From Tetrahymena elliotti 4EA (taxonomy: Eukaryota; Ciliophora; Oligohymenophorea; Hymenostomatida; Tetrahymenidae): 64,000 bases of DNA. This document shows, one piece after another, positions 39,276 to 53,664 of the stretch (position 1 is the stretch's first letter; each line of letters begins with the position of its first letter). The position numbers and the translations under genes are program-made. The notes under the pieces were generated by a model, which was given only the letters and a program-made list of their open reading frames with translations, searched no databases and was not told the origin of the DNA. The DNA lies in assembly GCA_000231825.2 (NCBI GenBank), contig JH720298.1, forward strand, positions 1,603,690 through 1,667,689, given 5' to 3'.

Positions 39276-39777
39276 ATGGCTGCTTTTTATAAACAAATTT
39301 TTGTTAAAACTTTTTTATTTTTTACAAAATTTAAACACAAATAAATATGCATGAACAAATGAATAATCTCAATAAAGCGATCACAAATCAAAGAATCAAT
39401 CTATCTTTCTATCAAAAAAGGAAAGTTAAAAAAATTGAAAGGCAATAAATAGATAAGAAATCAATGCTTCCTTTATTCCTTCCCCTTTTCTTAGAATCCA
39501 ATTAATCAATCAAATCAATCATTTAATTACTCTATTCTCTCTCTCTCTCTCTCACCTTTGCTTATTTATGATTGTATCAACCACAAATAATCGAATTATC
39601 ATCGAGCATATTTTTCTGTGAATTTTCATATTTACTCTTTTTTTCAACTTAAATTTAAGTAAGCATGTGACTGCGCTTGTGATTTGTTTGTAAAATTAGT
39701 TTGTATTAATTGATTGATTTGAAAAATGAGATAAGTAAGCAGCTACTTCCAAATAAAAATAAATTTAGTTTTATTTT

Positions 39778-40134
39778 ATGAAATTTAAATTTGGGAGCGG
39801 GCGGGCTGATCTGAATTTTATCAATCAATCAATATTCACCACACTTTATTTAATGGCAGTAGATAGTATAAGTGGCATCTCTTACAAATATTTAACAAAA
39901 GGAATGTTTTTATTTTCTAACAAGAAATCTAATCTAAATTTAGACACTCTTTCTCAGTTTAGAGGAGATTACAAAACAGTTATATTAATTTTTTCAAACT
40001 TACTTATCTCTACTACATAAGTAGAATAAATAACCAAAAAACCAAATACTTCTCAAAAGATAGTATTTAGTGGTTCTTAAGATTACTCTCATGTTTTTTT
40101 ACTGCTTTGTAAATAATTATCTTAAAATTTTTGA
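39778..40134 (+). CDS. Possible small protein, unrecognised
   Basis: An open frame of 118 codons from ATG to TGA with fairly balanced composition (starts MKFKFGSGRADLNFINQSIF; middle LDTLSQFRGDYKTVILIF). It overlaps the GC-rich patch upstream of the DP gene. With TGA as the only stop, a frame of this length is not rare by chance, and I see no family, signal peptide or splice support. It may be noncoding. Confidence 0.25.
39793..39806. promoter_or_regulatory. GC-rich patch upstream of the DP gene
   Basis: A 14-nt G/C block (gggagcgggcgggc) sits about 520 bp upstream of the DP ATG in sequence that is otherwise largely A and T. It resembles a GC box or a variant E2F element. Function is unknown. 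Confidence 0.3.
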
Positions 40135-43100
40135 CTAGTTCAACTTTTCTTTTTTCAATAAATTCAATTTTCTTATTGTTGACTTAATTGAATCATTTTC
40201 GTCATTACTTGGTTGATTGAAGCATCTTTTTTTATAACTAGATTTTGATTGAGCTTTTTATTTGTTGAGGCTAAAGAGAGTAAGTTATTTTTTGTATATA
40301 TGGGACTGATTGAATAGATTGGATTGGATTGTATTTGATTGTGTCGCTTTATTCATATGGTAAAATATGTAATGAATAAAATGATTTACAATTGACCTAT
40401 GGGGTTGAAAAGACTTTCCTCTTTTAAGTGGGGATTTTCAGCTAATTTTATATGTTGATTAGAATAAAATTATAATTGAATTATAAAATTATCCTTCTCC
40501 AAAAAATTTAAACAAAAAATCTTTAGAGAAAAGAAAATTAGGATTTGGAATTAAGCTTTTGTCTTGTAAACATCCATTTATTTACTAACAAAGTTATTTG
40601 AAAATTATACTTTTGTTGGATTTATTCAAAAAAAGAATGTTTTTTTAATCAAATTTTTAAAAATAATTAATTAGTTGTAAATTTTAAGTGAACCTACTTT
40701 TAACCAATTTAAGATCGAATTAAATATTCTTTTTCAATTAAAATTTTAAATTTTACCACAAATTTATTTCTTTGATTTGTAAAATTTTATTCTAATTTCT
40801 TTGTTTTTTTATAAAATATTTCATTGATTACATGAAAAATGTTTGATTCTTTTTTAACAAAACGTTGAAAAAAAAATTTAATATTTTGTTAAAATTTGTA
40901 GTGTTTTTATTGATTAAATGTAAATAATGAACTGTTTGAAATACTTCTAAATAATAAGATGGCATTCTTTCATTTAACTTTTGTTTGCTATTTATTGTGA
41001 AGAATTAACTCAATGGTGATGAAAAAATGGAAAAAGAAATAAAATGGATGTTAGTTTTAATTGGGAGAGGATTTATTGAGTGAGTGGAAAGATGATTAGT
41101 GGATTGTTTTATTTAAAATAAAAGAATACAAATTTCATCAAAATAAATTAATGAAGTGAAGAGGATAATTATTTAATTTATTTTTTTATTTTTTTTTTGC
41201 TTTTGATTTTTTTTGTTAACTTTGATCTCAAAAAAAATTGATTAAAAATCAATCATGGAAGAAACTTACTTTTAAACATTAATTTTTTGTGTGTTCCCTG
41301 TGTCATACAAGAATAATTTGTAGGCTTTTCTCACTCAGGATCGTTCGTTCTTTTAATTTATTGTCAATATTATATGTAAACACTATTATATGGCGCTAGA
41401 TTCAGTCACAAAGATCTATGTTTTTTTTGTGGATTTTTTCTTTTTCTTCGCTGCTACTGTGTTAATTGATATTAATTTATTTAGATTAACTTTACAAGTG
41501 AGCAATTATGTGTTTGATTTGCTTGTGAATTGATCTGTGTTTGCTTTGTTTATTTATTTATTAATATATTTATTAATTTATTTTTTGCTTTTTTGTTTTC
41601 CCCTCTTATCTTCTTTTCCAAATTTTATTAATTTATCAAATTAAAAAAAATTATCTAAATTTTCTTTCTTTCTTGTTTAAAGAAGTTTTCTTTGTCTTCA
41701 TGTGTATTGATTAATAATATCCTAGCTAATATATCTTTCATCAAATCAAACTAAAAAAATACCAAACACACAAATAATTAAAGAAATAAAGAAGGACAAG
41801 CATGTTTGATTTAAGTTAATTATTTTTTTAAGTCTTCCTTTTATTACTGATTGAGTGAATGATTGAGTAGAATGTTTTTTGTTTTTAGATTATTAACTTT
41901 TTTTCTTTTTTCTTTTCTAATTCTTTCTTTTCTAAATATAACTATTTATTTATTTCATTTTTATCAAATTATATCCTCTCTCTTCCCAGCCATCTTATCT
42001 CAAATCTTTATCAAACATTATTCATTAGAATTTTCACAAATTTAAAATCAACATAGTGGCTATGCGTTGAAAATTTATAATTCTAATTGAAATATACTAT
42101 ACAACATATATTTCTGTGAGATTAAATCCAAGTTTCAGGAGTTTTGCAAACTCTTTTTTGAAGTTGGGTCAATTTAATTAAAATTTAAAATAATATTTAA
42201 TATAATATTGCCTCATTTATTTATTATAAAATTTTGTAATTCCCTACAAATTGCTTCAAATTATGAAGTTATCGAAGTCTCTGAGCAAGTTTTTCTGATA
42301 TAAAGTAGGAAAGTATCCAGAGGATCAATTCCTATAAATTATGTTTTTTTTAATTTTAAATCTCAAATTTTAATCGAAAACTTAAATTTATTCACCAAAT
42401 TTATTTAAAAATCATTTTGTACTCTAAGAAACTTAGTAAATTTAGCCTAAACATGGCATTATCCCAAATATGTATTTTAAATTTTAATTTAATTTCTTAA
42501 ATTATTTCTTCTGGTTCTAAGTAAATAAATGATTTGATTTTAACTAAATTAAATATGACAAAATCATATTTCTAAAACAAAACTAATAAATGGATGCATT
42601 TCTTACCTAAAAGCACCAAAAAATCATCTTTTATAATAGAAAATTATTTAAAAGTTTTGATTAAATTTTTAATTTTATTTTCAAATTTGATTTTAATTTA
42701 TTTAAAATTTTCAAAAAATTTAATTTCAAAAATTAATTAAAAAAAGATAAATTAAAACTAATTCAAAAACATTCAAAACAATTCTAAAATAAAATTTTAA
42801 TTTTAAAAATTCCAACAAAAATAAGATCGAAAAATGAATAAAAATTATAAGAAACATTTTATTCAAGGAATTCAAGCACTAATACCTAATACATAATTGA
42901 TAGTTACAAAGATAAATAAAATATTGTATCATTACTTATTGTATTCTTTTTTAAATAATTTTGTAAAAATAAAGTAAAATATTTAAGCTGAAAGAGTGAG
43001 TGAATTTAACAAAAAGTAAAATAATTTAATTAAATTTGACAGAAAAATTGCACAAAAAACTGATTAATAATTGACTTAATACAATAGTTAGCGTTTTTAT

Positions 43101-43187
43101 TGGTAACTAAAATATTCTTCCAAAATGTCAAAAATAAGATTATTTTATTTATTTGAATAATTTTTTGTAAATAAACTTGTTCATTCA

Positions 43188-44147
43188 TCATTCATCTATG
43201 ATAATTTCTTCTGGTTTAGCTCCTTTATTTGATTTATTTGAGTTTTCACCACTATTCATGTTAATATCTCCTTGTTTCTTATCTATACTGCCAGATTGAG
43301 GAAGATCCTTTGTATTTTTACTCTAAATTTTAATTCAAAATTATTTAAAAAATCAAATCAAATATTTTAATAATTATTTATTTTATTCTATTCCTTTACA
43401 ATATTGATTTTTTATAATATTCAGAAAGAAATATCTATTTTTTAGTTTTTTATTTATAATGAAATATTTTTTTTACCTTATGATTTTCATAGATAAACAT
43501 GAAGCCTAAAAATATATTGACTAACCCTTTTAATAATAAAAAATTATTCATGCTACACTTGCTAATTCTAATATATTTATATTACCTATGGCTAAAATGT
43601 AAGCTGGTAAACCTAACATTATTGTACCTACACTTTAATCATAAAAAAAATATTTATAAATTCTTAACTCTCTATTTTAAATATGATGCAGTTGACTGAA
43701 TCAACTAATAAATGTTAAAATCTCTGCACTGTAATCAATTTAAATTTTAAAATTAAAAATAAATTATAGTATTTATCTTACAAAATATGGAAAAATCCTC
43801 TGCCAATCTAAGACTCTAAGAAGTTAAAGTACTAGAACAAATATTTAAAATTAAATTATGCTAATAAGATCATTAATCCAAATATTCTATTTTTAACAAC
43901 AAAAAAAAGTTAGCAAACAAAGGAGTCAATCCATACATATTCAGGCTTTATGCTCTCAGGTATAGAAGTAAACTGAAAAATGAGCTAATTTTAAAATAAA
44001 ATTTTACATCCAATAGAAATTCCAAATCTTATCTTTAAGTGACCAAGGTTCTTAATCCTCAGCATAAACAAATCTAATGATAGGGATAATCATAACTATT
44101 AACCCATCTACAATAGCTAGAATTTTCAATATTTTCTTTAATTCCAT
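43188..44147 (-). CDS. COPI-associated-protein family membrane protein
   Basis: Five exons (44147-44008, 43952-43782, 43632-43586, 43526-43477, 43322-43188) join in phase to 543 nt, or 180 residues. Four hydrophobic segments are visible: KILAIVDGLIVMIIPIIRFV, a segment around FGLMILLAQFNFKYLFQYF, IFVGTIMLGLPAYILAIG and LVNIFLGFMFIY. Between the second and third lies the signature FNFLESQIGRGFFHIFVG, which matches the Leu-Gly-Arg-Gly-Leu-Phe-Tyr pattern of the COPI-associated family. The C-terminal 45 residues are polar and probably cytosolic. The family is small, Golgi/ER-located and poorly characterised. The acceptor of exon 2 (GAGAG|C) was chosen because it alone keeps both phase and the conserved frame. 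Confidence 0.8.
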
Positions 44148-45136
44148 TTCTTTAGCTCTTTTTTATCCGTATTATATTATTTCCTTTCGTTTATTTAATG
44201 TTAATAAGCTCCAAATTTATTTATTGTTTTATTTTTATTTAATGTCTACCTATTTAGTTCTTATATCCTTAGTTCTCTATTTATCTTGCTCCTATATTGT
44301 TTGCTTGTTTTATTCAAAAATTTTGTATGAAAATTAATTTTAATAAATTCTTTACAAATTAATTTAAAAAACTCTTCAAAAAATAGCTGGAAATTAACAA
44401 ATAAGCAAGCAAAATATGACAATAAAGGAGAAATATGATTGAAATAAGTAATGTAGAAATTTAATTTAATATTATTAATTATACAAAGAGTTTTTCAATT
44501 ATAAATTATTAAAGATATCACTTACTATATGAACAGATTTTTCTATTTCTGGAGTTTTTGTATGAATCACTCTATTCATCCATCCTTTCCATCTATCTAT
44601 CACTAACTCATAGACTAAATCATTATTTGATTTGTAAATTATTTATAGTCTTTTAAATTACTTTACATAATATGGCATTAGTTATTTCTTTTAAAATTAT
44701 CACTTAATTTATATTATTAATTTTTTATGATGTATTACCAATTTTGATATAATGCTAATTCAAAATTTAAAAAGAAAATATTAAAAAAATAATTACTTCA
44801 ACAATTTAATTTTTATTATCAAATATTTATATTATCTTTTACATTTCCATTCAATATTGTTGGAATAAAAAAATTAGAAATGAATTTTTAAGATGATTTG
44901 ATTTTAAAAATTTTAGAGTAAATGTTTTTTTAAGAACAAATATTTATTTTACTATGTAAAATTAGTTTTAACATTAATCAATTTTTGATTTTTTATGCTT
45001 ATTATCATATTTTATGGGTTTTTGATTGATTATTATTAATTCGTGTAAATAACAAAATAAAATAGGCAAAGATAAAAATTATTAGAAGCATTAAATAGGA
45101 AAACTTAAATAGCTTGCTTGATCAATATAAAGTAAA
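44148..45136. other. Intergenic between divergently read genes
   Basis: A/T-rich DNA between the COPI-associated gene (minus) and the kinase gene (plus), probably holding both promoters. No gene seen. Confidence 0.6.
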
Positions 45137-46586
<1,450 letters not shown>

Positions 46587-47643
46587 TTTTTACTTTTAAA
46601 ATAGATTGATTGATTACTTGTAGTTTTTGGATGAATTAACTAATAGAATGATTAAATTAATAAACTTGAATGGATAATTAATTGTATGTGATATATTGTA
46701 AATTATTCGGAAGATATTTTTCAACCATTATCTGAACTTATAAATGTTTAGAATTCTTTTAATATACATCAGATTTTATTCAAATAACTTTTGCATTTTT
46801 CTTGTAAGAGGTAGTTTATTGCTTATTTTTTTTATAATTTTAATGAAGTAATAATATGTATTTAAAGTAAATTATGATAAAAGATATTTTTCAGTCAATC
46901 TAAATTTATAAATGTTTAGAGTTCCTTGAACAACTATGAGATTTTATTAAAATAACTATTTTATAGCAAAAGATTAAAGGCAGTTTATTCCTATTTATTT
47001 AAAAGTTTTTATGAATTAATTTTATTTTAGTTTATTTTGTAATTACACTCAAAGGTACTAAAAAAACGAATAGCAAGCAATTTATCATACATAGTAAAAC
47101 GTCTTTATTAATCATTTTTTTTGTTTTTGGATTAATTTCTTTCTTTCTGGGATAAATAGAGTTCATCTTTGGTTAAATATTTTAAGGAAGAATAGAAGTT
47201 TAGGGTAAATTATCTTGAAATATGTATGATAAATTAAATTTTAAAACAAACCAAGAGATAGAAAGTGAAATAAATATTTTACAATTAAAGTGAACAAAGA
47301 TAATTTGAGAAAGAATTATTCATATAATAAGGATACAAATTGTATTTTTTACTAATTTATTGTAATTAACTTTTTAGGAAGCTTTGCAATTATAATATTA
47401 CAGGCTTTGATGATCTTTAAATTATTTAATTGATTTTAGATTCTTTTCTCTGATTTAAGACGATTTCTTCTTTTTTTCTGCTTTTTTTTTGGCTAGCTAT
47501 TTTTTAGTTTATTGATTGATAGATGTATCGATTGCTACTAAAAATATTATAAATAGTTGGTAACTAAGCAAGGGAATCTTAAATTATCGAATTATAATAA
47601 AGAATTTAGATTTCATATAAAAAATAAAAAAAATTGATTGAAA
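46587..47643. other. Intergenic with a tandem duplication
   Basis: A/T-rich spacer between two plus-strand genes. It contains two diverged copies of a segment of about 170 nt (46688-46860 and 46867-47030). No gene seen. Confidence 0.6.
46688..47030. repeat. Diverged tandem duplication of about 170 nt
   Basis: Copy 1 (about 46688-46860) and copy 2 (about 46867-47030) share the ordered blocks aaattat, agatatttttca, ttataaatgtttaga, gattttatt.aaataact, ggcagttta or ggtagttta, and aattttaatga or gtttttatga. They differ at many positions. Neither copy reads as protein. Confidence 0.6.
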
Positions 47644-49796
47644 ATGGGTAAGATAGAATTGAAAGCAATAGAATGCGATGATGATAAATAAATTGAAAGG
47701 AAATAAGATGAAGAGGAGGAAGAAGAAGAAGAAGAAAAAGTTAAATGTAACATTTTAGTTGCAAAGCGCAAGAATATCAAAAAAGCAAAATGGAAATTCA
47801 GATGTTCTTTATATCCATCGATAAAATAAACAGAATGCTTTTATTTGTATGGCTCTTTAGTTCTTCACACAGATTATACTCCATGGAATATTTATTCATG
47901 CGAAACTATGGATATTGTTCAACGTCATCAGTAAATATCAAACGTAGCTATCAACAAATAAATTGGATCTATTGAAACTAATTTTAATGTTATAAATCCT
48001 GGCTTATTAGACTTTGCTTTCTTGGTCTAGCATTTTGAGAATAAATAATTGCAGGTTTTTTATGATTTCGCTTAGAGTTTAAAGAATTTCAAAATATTTG
48101 TGGATGTAATCAACTAAAATATTGTTGACAAAAAGAAAATTTTGAGATCGATGCCTAAGGTATTGGATGTTTTAGAGTAATAATACTTTTAATTTGAGAA
48201 TTGGGCTAATGATATTATTGATAAGCACTTTAAAGATGAGTTTTTTGGCTATTCTTTATTCTAATCCAACTACAGAAAAGGTTATGCTGAATTAAAAAAA
48301 TCAGTTACATCATAAAATACCATTTCGCTACTAGGCTAAACAGTTCAAGATGTATATGAAGCTGAAATATGCAAGATGAAGAATAAATCAGTTTAGTTTG
48401 AAAAATGTAATTTCTTATTAATAGTTTTTTTAGATCATTTCCAAAGCAAATTCTAATTTATTTATGTGGTTTTGCGAGCATTAAGATCCAATCCAAAAAA
48501 TATAATCTTTTTCATCAAAAAAATTTACAGAGCAACTAAGTTCTAAAAATAAAATTGATTACAAAATCTATTTCTCACCTTATTTCTTCTAGTTAAATTT
48601 AATAGTTAAAATTATTTCTATAAAATACTTTCTTTTCATATCAAAAAAAGATAATCTAATTTATCAAAAAACATTAAAAAAGACTAAGTTCTAAAAATAA
48701 AATTGATTCGAAAAAATTATTTCTCACCTTTATTCTTCAAATTAAAATTATTCTCATGAAATTCTTACTTTCTTTTGAAAAACTATCAAATGAATATTTC
48801 TCACAATTAATATCGAAATTAATGAAATGAAATGATTTTGATAAGATTATTAATGAATTTTGAATTAGAATTAATAAGAAGCCAATGAAATACAATTTTT
48901 AGAATTTATTTTGATCTTGCCAAAGAGTTTGCTAAGATTTTTAAAAATAATATTTATTAAATATAAAAAATGTATTTGTTTTAAACAATAATTATTCTTT
49001 TAAAAAAATAGATTAAGACTTCAATATTGATTAGTTGATTGAAATGATAACTTATATTATATCTGCTACTTCTAGCTCACTTCCTCATCAAACTAAGCGT
49101 CTCAATTTTACTACAATTGAAGGGTTTTAAATACCAGGAACTTTGGAAATTTACAAATTAAAATATTCTGACTACAAGAAGGATGATCCAAATTTCCATT
49201 GCATAGCAGAACACGATTATATAATGATTATTAATGTCCTTAAAGTCGAAGATGTATGGCTTAAGAAGCTTATTGATATAAGAAAGGAGCTTGAAAACTA
49301 TAAAAAACCTAAAAATCCCCCTCTTATACTTGAGCCTTCTTATGCTCTTAGCTGTAGAAGCAGTCTCATTTTCAAAGAAGAAGATGATGAAATCTTAAGA
49401 ACTGCCATAATAAATTCTCGTGATGATTTTAGTTATGATGGATTAACAGAAAGCATGGATATATCTGAAAAAATAATTGAAACAAGTGTATCAAATGCAA
49501 ATTATAATGGTAAAAGTGATGCTGAAACAATAAATACAGAAATATCTGAATACTTCACTCCAGAAGTTATTGATTTGGCTGGAAATAAAGAACATTAAGA
49601 ATATTTGTAAAGATAAATTTAATAAATACAATAAAAGGAAAAGATAGCTCAAAATTTAAATAAATTCTATCAATTGTAGTAGTAGGAAGTAGAATTGTCA
49701 AATATTGAATACTCTTGCCAAGTTGAATACTTTTTAGATAAATTCTACCCCTCAGACGATGATAAAAAAAAATAATGCTAATATAAAATAATATGA
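47644..49796 (+). CDS. Acidic protein of unknown function
   Basis: Two exons (47644-48406 and 49012-49796) join in phase to 1,548 nt, or 515 residues. The N-terminus has a run of nine or more Glu (DEEEEEEEEEK) followed by a mixed, apparently globular region (KCNILVAKRKNIKKAKWKFR; FENWANDIIDKHFKDEFFGY). The second exon continues with an aromatic-rich globular stretch (SDYKKDDPNFHCIAEHDYIM) and ends in a Gln-rich region with an acidic tail. No signal peptide, membrane segment or known domain is recognisable to me. A role limited to ciliates is possible but not shown. The long second-exon frame with conserved codon style makes a real gene likely. Confidence 0.75.
48512..48780. repeat. Tandem duplication inside an intron
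   Basis: The 605-nt intron 48407-49011 contains two copies of a unit of about 145 nt (about 48512-48636 and 48662-48780). They share actaagttctaaaaataaaa, ttgatt, atttctcacctt and a terminal cttactttctttt or atactttctttt block. Confidence 0.7.
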
Positions 49797-51196
49797 ATAA
49801 ATAAATAAACAATAAATAGCTCGCTAATATCACTATTATCTTTACTTCTCTTCTTCAAATTAATTACTCTAAATAAATAATCAATAAATTAATGAATCTA
49901 TAAATTTATCTATTTTTAAAAATAAATGAACATTATTCAATAGTACAAAAATAAACAAAAAGCACTTTTATTAAACAATTAAACTGATCTGATATCAAAA
50001 AATTGATGTTTATGATAATAAGCTTTTTCAATTATCTGATGTATTTTGTGCAGAAAATTAAATAATCGATTGAATTTTAATTTTCAAAATACAAATTTAA
50101 AAATAGACAAAATTTATTTTTAAATTCACTCTATCAAAATATATTCTAATTAAAAAATAATAAAATAATTTATCAATGTGAAACTAACTATATATTTATA
50201 TATATGCTTTTATTTTCTGTTAATCTATCTATTTTACTTCTTTATCATTGTCTTCAATTTTCTATCAAACTTATGAGCTAAATAAATATTCTCTATCAAA
50301 TAAATCATCTTGTTTTATTCATTATTTTATTTTCTCTTTAGTTTTAATGTAATATGGGAATATATCATTAAAAGAATAAATTTTAAGTTAATATATTTAT
50401 CTATCATTAAATTAAAAATCAGGTTTTGAAATATCAGCCATTATATATTATCTATAAAACGTAAATTTACTTCTTTTATATACTCCATAATATCAATGTT
50501 AAGAAAGAATTATGAAAATATCTTTATTTTTTTTCTAATTTATATATTGTTTGTATTTTTTTGGGTAAACATAAAACAGAGTGAGAATATATGAGGATTT
50601 ACAGAATATAGAATGTCCATTTAAATTGTTGTTGATCAGAGAGTGGGTTAATTAAAAACATGGAAATAAAAATTTGAAATGTTTTAGAATACTTTAAAAT
50701 TAAAACATGAATGAAATACAAAAAATTTGGTAAATTTAAATTAAAATAAAAGAGATTAAATATCTTCTTTTTCCAAATGTTTAGGAAAGATAAATAAATA
50801 TTGAAAATATATCAAATTATAATTTCCATCGATTAAAAAATCATATTGAGATTAAAAAAACTGTTAAACTTGAGGTTTAATTTAAATTATTAATTAAACT
50901 TGTTTTATCTTACGCTTTTTATGTAATCTTTTTTTGTTATTCTTTTTAAAAATTATTCTAGGAAATATTATTTTTAACAAAAACAAATGAAAGTTTTGAA
51001 ATATTTGTTGCATTAAAAGAGAAAATTGAGTAATTTAAACATCGAAAAAGTTGAAAAATTAAATAAGATTTAAAACTAGAATTTCTATATTAAATTTGAT
51101 GGTTTACTTGTTTGCTTGTGTTTCTTTATTTGTTTATATGATAATTATAAAGATATTTTAATTAGTTAATATTCTTAAGAATTATCAGGATAATTA
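49797..51196. other. Intergenic
   Basis: About 1.4 kb of A/T-rich DNA between two plus-strand genes. No gene, repeat or structured element recognised. Confidence 0.6.
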
Positions 51197-52678
51197 ATGA
51201 CTACTTTAAGTGAGAGTGAAAAGATTTGGTTAAAGTACAAAGATAGATTTAGAAAGACAGATTATTCTAAATTTTAACCAAAGAAATTCTATGAGCCAAT
51301 AAATATAGAGAAAGAATAAGAACTTATAATAGAATAAAACTAATAAAAATCATACGAAAGTTAGTTTCCATATTATGATGAACTTCCAAGGTAAATTGTT
51401 AACAAAAATTCATTATGAATGCTTTGTTTTTATTTTTTAAATTCAAATCGCTTAAATAGTGAAAGGATTATTGATAAAATAATTATTTTTCTTGCTTTGA
51501 ACTACAATTTAATAAAAATAATTTCATTTTTAAATATAGAATGAGTAGATAAGAAATGTTTCCTCATAAAGGAATCACTAAAATAGAACATTTTGGATAT
51601 ATTGGAATGTTTAGTGGAATAGCACTAGGCAGAGTTTTTGGCGAAATATATTATGGTAAACTTAAATAAAGATAATAAAGTTATTCTTTTATGATTAAAA
51701 TCAATTTATTTTAAAACAATAAAGGAAATTTGTTAACAAGATATAAAATCTTCAAGTCAAGACTCATTTTGAGCTTTTTCTTTTCTACTAGTTTTAGTAA
51801 ATATTAATTAAGAGTACAATAACAATACATATTAAATATACTATTTCTTTTCAATTATTAATAGTGTTTATTTCTAGTTTTGCCATTGATTTCTAGCCTT
51901 AGAACTTGTAATCAATCTATCAATTTTACAAAATTATTTTATAAAATTATTTTTAATTGCTTTAAAATAACAGAGGAATCAATGAAATTTAACATTTTGA
52001 TGAAGTTTCCAACAGATATTTCGACCTTAAATTTGATGCTTTCAAAGATATAAAAGATATTAAATATAATGACCAAAGAATAGAAAAGAAAGACTATAAA
52101 GCAATCTTAAATGTATTAGAATAAAGGAAATTAGAGATCAAGAAGAAGCAGTTATATGATTAAATTTGATTTCAAACTCTCTTTATAAATTTACTCTTAT
52201 TTTTTTACTTCGAAACCTATATTAAATTACTATATTGAAAATTCTTCATATTTCAGATAGATAAATATGACCAATCATAATTATTTGTAAAATTAAATGA
52301 GGTTTTTACAAGAAATGTTAAAAATCTTACAAAAATTAAGCTTCAAGTAGAATTAATTAACAGAATCTAAACAAAAGAAGCAAAAGATTATCTAAATAAT
52401 AAATATCAAACCAATTAATTTATTTAAATCAAATATTTTTTATGTTTATAGTCTCTTTTTAAATAAATTACTTTAAAGTATTTTCATTATATTAATTATT
52501 TAATAAAAAAACTGTCCTTTTTATTATTAGATTAACAACGTACAATTAAAATGACTGTCAATCAATTCAAAAATTGGTAGAGTAACAAAATATTAAAGTT
52601 TTTAGTTTATTTTATAATAAACAATTAAATATAAAAATATTCAAAATTTAAGCATTTCTTTCATTTGTAATTGAATGA
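51197..52678 (+). CDS. Small protein of unknown function, 3' structure uncertain
   Basis: Three exons are firm and in phase: 51197-51390, 51540-51655 and 51976 onward. They encode a charged N-terminus (starts MTTLSESEKIWLKYKDRFRK), a small hydrophobic Gly-containing segment (HFGYIGMFSGIALGRVFGEI) and a charged helix (RYFDLKFDAFKDIKDIKYND). Reading exon 3 to its end gives a stop at 52167-52169 and about 168 residues. A further clearly protein-like stretch follows at 52257 (IDKYDQSQLFVKLNEVFTRN), joinable if exon 3 is spliced at the GTATTAG near 52110. A last exon may begin near 52530 and end at the TGA at 52676. I therefore give the whole span, but only the first three exons are well supported. 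No family was recognised. Confidence 0.6.
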
Positions 52679-53400
52679 AAATAACCTAAAATAAATGTTG
52701 AGGAATTTTCCCTTTTGATTTTTAAAACATAAAGAAAATTCTTTTTAATTTAGAATAAATAACTTAAAAATAAATATTGGATTTTAAATCTTTATCTAAT
52801 TTTTTATTTAGTTTGATCGAGTTAATTTAATAAATTACTGTTTGTTTTAATTAAAATTTTTAAATTTTTTTTTACTGAAATAAGATGAATTTATGAATGT
52901 TTAATTATTTGATATACCTTATTTCATTAATACAGAGTCTCTTTATTTCATAGATTTATTTTTAAACAATTTAAATTGAATTTAAAATTTGTTATTTTTA
53001 TCAACGAATAGTGTTCATATTTTCTTTTTTATTTAAAAATGTTTTTAATCTATTTATTAAAATAAATAAATAAATTAATTTATAACTTGAAAATAAAAAT
53101 TAAATTTTTAATTTTAAATTTGTGTTTTATTGATCTAAATTATTTTTTTTAGCTATTCTAAATTTAATTTAAGACGATATTGTTTGTTTGATTGAATAAA
53201 ATATTTAAATTAGATTGTTTTAACAAGATTTATTTACCATGCCTTAATGATCTGAAATGTCTTATTAAATTAGCACAAATAACTGTTGTGAAAATGGTTA
53301 TTTATTCAATAAAATAAAGATATTTTTTATTATCAAAATCAATTTTATTTGTTTATTAATTTTAAACATTCATAGCTTTATGTTTTAATAGTAGCTCAGC
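52679..53400. other. Intergenic between convergent genes
   Basis: A/T-rich with no recognisable gene. It is the shared 3' flank of the plus-strand unknown gene and the tiny minus-strand gene. Confidence 0.6.
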
Positions 53401-53664
53401 TCAATCAACATAGGTTTTAATTCTATCATTCACCAGTAACTATCTTTCTTGCTAATTGGAAAATGTCTACTTCTATTCAGGTAAATTAAATATTCTACTC
53501 TAAATAGAAAAATGAAATAGAAAATAAATAGGTTAAATAAGAATAGAAAGATAAATATTCATTCATTCATTTATTATTTATTAATTGATTGATTGATTTT
53601 TTTGATTAATTTAAAAGAATATTAAAAATAAATGATCAGAATGTTAATTTACTGTTTTTTGCAT
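53401..53664 (-). CDS. Tiny two-exon gene (36 residues), unrecognised
   Basis: A 12-nt first exon (53664-53653, MQKT) joins in phase through a GTAAAT..TTTAG intron to 53499-53401. The second exon reads SRIFNLPEQKQTFSNQQERQ and then LLVNDRIKTYVD before TGA. The second-exon composition is strikingly protein-like, and both splice sites match the local consensus. The first exon is very short, so a longer 5' exon upstream is possible. The function and location are unknown. Confidence 0.45.

Larger units (their letters stand above)
39276..43187. other. Long intergenic region, 5' flank of the DP gene
   Basis: About 3.9 kb of A/T-rich DNA with poly-T and TTTA tracts. The only notable items are the GC-rich patch at 39793-39806, a possible short frame at 39778-40134, and a T-rich hydrophobic frame near 41863 that looks like chance. 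No other gene was found. Confidence 0.55.

Noticed and set aside
41863..42090. Hydrophobic Phe/Leu-rich short frame (starts MSRMFFVFRLLTFFLF)
   Set aside because: It arises from a T-rich tract. No family or splice support was found.
49567..49833. Minus-strand hydrophobic frame near the end of the acidic-protein gene
   Set aside because: It overlaps the well-supported plus-strand coding exon in antisense and is explained by its composition.
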